From positions 25,273 to 89,272 of the forward strand of contig JACCFC020000015.1 of the NCBI GenBank assembly GCA_020830965.2: 64,000 bases of DNA, given 5' to 3'. The notes under the pieces are model-generated. The model was not told the origin of the DNA. It made no database searches and was given only the letters and a program-made list of their open reading frames with translations. Both the position numbers and the translations under genes were made by a program. This document shows, piece after piece, positions 63,815 through 64,000 of this stretch. Each line of letters opens with the position of its first letter. The stretch's first letter is position 1. This DNA is from Neisseriaceae bacterium TC5R-5. Lineage in GTDB: Bacteria; Pseudomonadota; Gammaproteobacteria; Burkholderiales; Chromobacteriaceae.

Positions 63815-64000
63815 TTAAAAATGTAAATTTACTGTCTGGTAGGGCGCGGGGCTCGGCTTGGGCTTGGGCTTGGGGTTGGCTCTGGGCTTGCGCTCGGGCT
63901 TGGCTCTGGGCTTGCGCTCGGGCTTGGCTCTGGGCTTGCGCTCGGGCTTGGCTCTGGGCTTGCGCTCGGGCTTGGCTCTGGGCTTGCGCTCGGGCTTGGC
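63815..64000 (-). CDS. C-terminal end of a protein with AKPERKPR repeats, truncated by window edge
   Basis: The last 61 codons of a minus-strand gene are visible. Five exact copies of an eight-residue Pro/Lys/Arg/Glu unit (AKPERKPR) are followed by a degenerate [13 protein letters not shown] tail and end in YQTVNLHF at a TAA (63815-63817). The gene lies immediately upstream of PAAR in the T6SS operon, where VgrG commonly sits, so a VgrG with a repetitive, disordered, positively charged tail is one guess. Hcp or an effector are others; the visible part cannot decide. Confidence 0.6.
   Translation of the reverse strand, partial: AKPERKPRAKPERKPRAKPERKPRAKPERKPRAKPERKPRANPKPKPKPSPAPYQTVNLHF
63860..63886 (+). 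other. Potential G-quadruplex motif
   Basis: On the + strand (non-coding strand of the gene above) four G-tracts occur: GGG-3 bases-GGG-3 bases-GGGG-8 bases-GGG. They lie next to the tandem repeats. From 63843 to the window end the + strand contains no A at all. Confidence 0.4.
63881..64000. repeat. 24-bp perfect tandem repeat, five copies to the window edge
   Basis: The unit starts at 63881, 63905, 63929, 63953 and 63977 and is identical in all five copies. It continues out of the window. The length of 24 is a multiple of three, so changes in copy number keep the minus-strand frame (eight codons per unit). A related, degenerate stretch precedes it at 63851-63880. Confidence 0.92.

Noticed and set aside
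63881..64000. Tandem repeats as a possible CRISPR array
   Set aside because: The copies are contiguous without unique spacers and lie in frame in a coding region.

Overview
The window looks like a chromosomal segment of a betaproteobacterium, most likely of the order Neisseriales (Chromobacteriaceae/Chitinibacteraceae-like). The reasons are the block yceD-rpmF-plsX-fabH-fabD-fabG-acpP-fabF, the aceE-aceF-lpdA operon with a lipoyl domain fused to Lpd, the leuS-lptE-holA and pepP-ubiH-ubi hydroxylase-dsbC blocks, and glyS-gmhB-plsC-ygjP-gloA. The genus is not proven. No rRNA, tRNA, CRISPR array or intact insertion sequence was seen.

Layout. 1-5825: end of glyS, then gmhB, plsC, a YgjP-type metallopeptidase, gloA and an ion antiporter. 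5925-7096: a compact minus-strand cassette of a HYD1-type ADP-ribosyltransferase, a DUF6881 protein and a macro-domain protein, next to possible phage debris (7323-7526). 7653-14310: acyl-CoA-binding protein facing the fatty-acid synthesis operon. 14367-17115: maf, an RsmI-like methyltransferase, pncB and an orphan VapB-like antitoxin. 17251-22231: a tightly packed six-gene lipid-modification operon (FAD oxidoreductase, DUF1365, cyclopropane-type methyltransferase, SDR, NTF2-like, lipocalin). 22364-28638: mdaB, MAPEG, pepP, two ubiquinone hydroxylases, dsbC and a TonB-like protein. 28667-29592: a MITE-like repeat and a MntA-HepT toxin-antitoxin pair. 29688-35952: the pyruvate dehydrogenase operon. 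36253-46913: a BepA-like protease, a secreted GH28 polygalacturonase, carbonic anhydrase, nadD, rsfS, rlmH, holA, lptE and leuS.

47092-64000, all minus strand and mostly AT-richer than the rest, is part of a type VI secretion (T6SS) locus. In transcription order it has a partial protein ending in perfect 24-bp coding repeats, PAAR, a small charged protein, an Rhs protein, TagK, TagJ/ImpE, TssE, TssF, TssG, TssA, then three genes foreign to a T6SS (a fimbrial-type exported protein and two glycosyltransferases), TssL, an OmpA-domain protein with TssM-like topology, and a small exported protein. TssB, TssC, TssH, TssK, TssJ, Hcp, VgrG and full-length TssM are not in the window and presumably lie beyond its right end.

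The strongest candidates for something new are the ART/DUF6881/macro cassette (probably a toxin with a direct inhibitor and an ADP-ribose eraser), the T6SS operon carrying glycosyltransferases and a fimbrial subunit, and the Rhs protein whose toxin junction is degenerate and whose tail is unusually short.
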